From an uncultured Eubacteriales bacterium (GTDB lineage Bacteria > Bacillota > Clostridia > Oscillospirales > Oscillospiraceae), in contig CABRZO010000017.1 in assembly GCA_902475455.1 (NCBI GenBank), positions 1 to 23,494 of the forward strand: a stretch of 23,494 bases of DNA. Reading direction: 5' to 3'. Of this stretch, positions 22,103 through 23,494 are shown piece after piece. Positions within the stretch are counted from its first letter, which is position 1; every line of letters begins with the position of its first letter. Under the pieces are notes generated by a model, which worked only from the letters and a program-made list of their open reading frames with translations, did no database searches and had not been told where the DNA came from. Both the position numbers and the translations under genes were made by a program.

Positions 22103-23494
22103 CTTCCTAACATGGTCTTGAGGCCCCGGAAGAAATGGCCGTTGGCCATCTCCAGCAGTCCGGCGAAAATTCCGCCCCTGATGCCGCTGCTGATCTGCAT
22201 GCTGCGCAGGGGTGATTCCACCGAGGACGCCATCAGCATTCGGAACTGTGGGTCGTCATAGTCGACTTTCCCGCCGTTGCCCTTGGCAATCACCCGCTCC
22301 GTGGCCTTGTACATCAGTTTCATCACAAGGCTGTGCTCCCGCATCTCCGCCACCGTGTGGTCCATGGTGAAGCAGCCCTTTTTCAGCACCGGCGGGGTAT
22401 AGCTCTGGCCCAGGGCCGCCTCCCAGTCCCTCTGGTTGGGTTTGCCGGCGCAGCGCTCATACCAGCTGCCCGCCTGCCAGTCCGGAACCGGCAGTGTCTC
22501 TCCCGCCCGCTCCAGCTCTGCCGTCAGGCCGCCGACGGACACGGTATAGCGGCCGCCGGGGACTCGCCAGCCGTCCTGCCACAGGGCAAAGGAACGGTCA
22601 GTTAGGGCAAAGGTCACCGTCTGCCGCTCGCCGGGCCCCAGAAATACCTTCCGGAAGCCCTTAAGCTCCCGAATCGGCCGGTGGAGCCCGTCCTGGGGCG
22701 CCCCCACATAGAGCTGGACCACCTCGCCGCCGAAGCGCGTTCCGGTATTGGCGACGGTGACGGAGACCGTACCGTCCTCCATCTTCAGGTCGGAATAGCC
22801 GAAGCTGGTGTAGCTCAGGCCGTAGCCAAAGGGCCAGCGCACTGGCACCCCCGCTTTGTCGTAGTAGCGGTAGCCCACATAGACCCCCTCCTGGTACAGG
22901 GCGTCGGTGGTTTTGTCGTACAGCTCCGAGGAGGGTACGTCCTCATAGCGGTAGGGCCAGCTCTCCGCCGGCCTGCCGCTGGGGCTGACCCGGCCGTAGA
23001 GCAGATCCGCCACGGCTTCGCCCCCGGCCTGGCCCGGAAGCCCCATATAGAGAATGGCTTTGACCCGGTCCGCCCAGGGGCACTCCACTGCGCAGCCGCA
23101 GAGCAGCACCACTACGGTGTTGGGATTGGCCCCGGCCACAGCCTCGATCATGCGCAGGTGCCCGTCGGGCATTCTCATGTCCTCTCGGTCAAAGCCCTCG
23201 GACTCATAGCGCTCGGGCAGACCCGCAAACACCACAGCCACCCGGGCGCTCCGGGCCGCTTCCGCAGCTTCCACCAGCAGCGCTTCGGTGGTGTTCCCAC
23301 GGTCATCACAGCCCGGGGCATACCTTACGCCGGGTAGAAAGTCCAGGGGCTGGCTGAGCTGGGTGGGGTTGATGTGGCTGGAACCTGCCCCCTGGCAGCG
23401 CATGTGCTTTGCCATGGCTCCGATGACAGCCACGGTGGTTTCCGCCGGTAGGGGCAGCAGATCCCCTTCATTTTTCAGCAGCACCGCGCCGTCG
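22099..23494 (-). CDS. Glycoside hydrolase family 3 (beta-glucosidase-like), C-terminal part
   Basis: The 5' part lies beyond the right edge; 464 codons are visible, entering in frame at DGAVLLKNEGDLLPLP, the linker before the GH3 C-terminal alpha/beta sandwich. That domain contains ERYESEGFDREDMRMP, matching the family's ExEGxDRxxxxLP region that normally supplies the acid/base glutamate. AILYMGLPGQAGGEAVADLLYGRVSPSGR and WPFGYGLSYTSFGYSDL follow, then a fibronectin III-like domain (VANTGTRFGGEVVQLYVG, VFLGPGERQTVTF). A further tail of about 110 residues is seen in some clostridial GH3 enzymes. The catalytic nucleophile would be in the missing N-terminal domain. It probably hydrolyses beta-glucosides or beta-xylosides in the cytoplasm; specificity cannot be told from here. 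Confidence 0.93.
   Translation of the reverse strand, partial: DGAVLLKNEGDLLPLPAETTVAVIGAMAKHMRCQGAGSSHINPTQLSQPLDFLPGVRYAPGCDDRGNTTEALLVEAAEAARSARVAVVFAGLPERYESEGFDREDMRMPDGHLRMIEAVAGANPNTVVVLLCGCAVECPWADRVKAILYMGLPGQAGGEAVADLLYGRVSPSGRPAESWPYRYEDVPSSELYDKTTDALYQEGVYVGYRYYDKAGVPVRWPFGYGLSYTSFGYSDLKMEDGTVSVTVANTGTRFGGEVVQLYVGAPQDGLHRPIRELKGFRKVFLGPGERQTVTFALTDRSFALWQDGWRVPGGRYTVSVGGLTAELERAGETLPVPDWQAGSWYERCAGKPNQRDWEAALGQSYTPPVLKKGCFTMDHTVAEMREHSLVMKLMYKATERVIAKGNGGKVDYDDPQFRMLMASSVESPLRSMQISSGIRGGIFAGLLEMANGHFFRGLKTMLGR

Overview
The window looks like a chromosomal accessory region of a gut-type Bacillota bacterium, probably Oscillospiraceae and near the Flavonifractor/Lawsonibacter/Pseudoflavonifractor group. 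The reasons are strong AGGAGG-type ribosome binding sites, high-GC genes next to AT-richer islands, a membrane-anchored surface protein with an acidic collagen-like region, and FrdA-like and Old Yellow Enzyme-like flavoproteins typical of anaerobic gut Clostridia. This taxonomic guess is an inference from gene content. I see no rRNA, tRNA, CRISPR array, integrase or transposase.

Layout. (1) 1-623: an AT-rich divergent pair, a truncated NAD(P)-binding Rossmann oxidoreductase (minus) and an HxlR-type regulator (plus), with inverted repeats between them. (2) 736-5563: a regulator joining an N-terminal excisionase/MerR-like helix-turn-helix to a C-terminal LuxR helix-turn-helix, then a large surface protein with a signal peptide, a beta-helix of about eight repeats, three tandem WxY/NPDTNEWEV modules, an acidic Gly-x-Asp repeat region and a C-terminal membrane anchor. 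The surface gene is split by a frameshift at about 4065-4067. A strong terminator follows it. (3) 5759-13846: a PucR-type regulator (minus) diverges from a four-gene plus-strand cluster: two paralogous FAD-dependent FrdA-like oxidoreductases, a GPH-type cation symporter and a large Old Yellow Enzyme/dienoyl-CoA reductase-like Fe-S flavoprotein. This looks like uptake and redox conversion of an unidentified, probably unsaturated or aromatic/steroid-like, compound. (4) 14072-14503: a small four-helix membrane protein of unknown role. (5) 14876-21459: a complete Wadjet anti-plasmid system on the minus strand in the order jetA-jetB-jetC-jetD, with every gene overlapping the next. (6) 21460-21967: non-coding DNA with a 28-bp perfect palindrome and a bidirectional terminator. 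(7) 21968-23494: a truncated Rossmann-fold remnant overlapping the stop codon of a partial GH3 glycosidase (minus).

How the parts work together. The PucR regulator probably senses the substrate of the redox cluster and controls it from the shared intergenic region. The GPH symporter would import the compound, and the OYE-like and FrdA-like enzymes would reduce or dehydrogenate it, possibly as an electron sink. The HTH-LuxR regulator probably controls the adjacent surface protein. JetABC would form an SMC-type loop-extruding complex that hands small circular DNA to the JetD Toprim nuclease. Most intergenic regions hold recognisable hairpins, including two copies of one terminator-like element (5701-5746 and 14765-14811).
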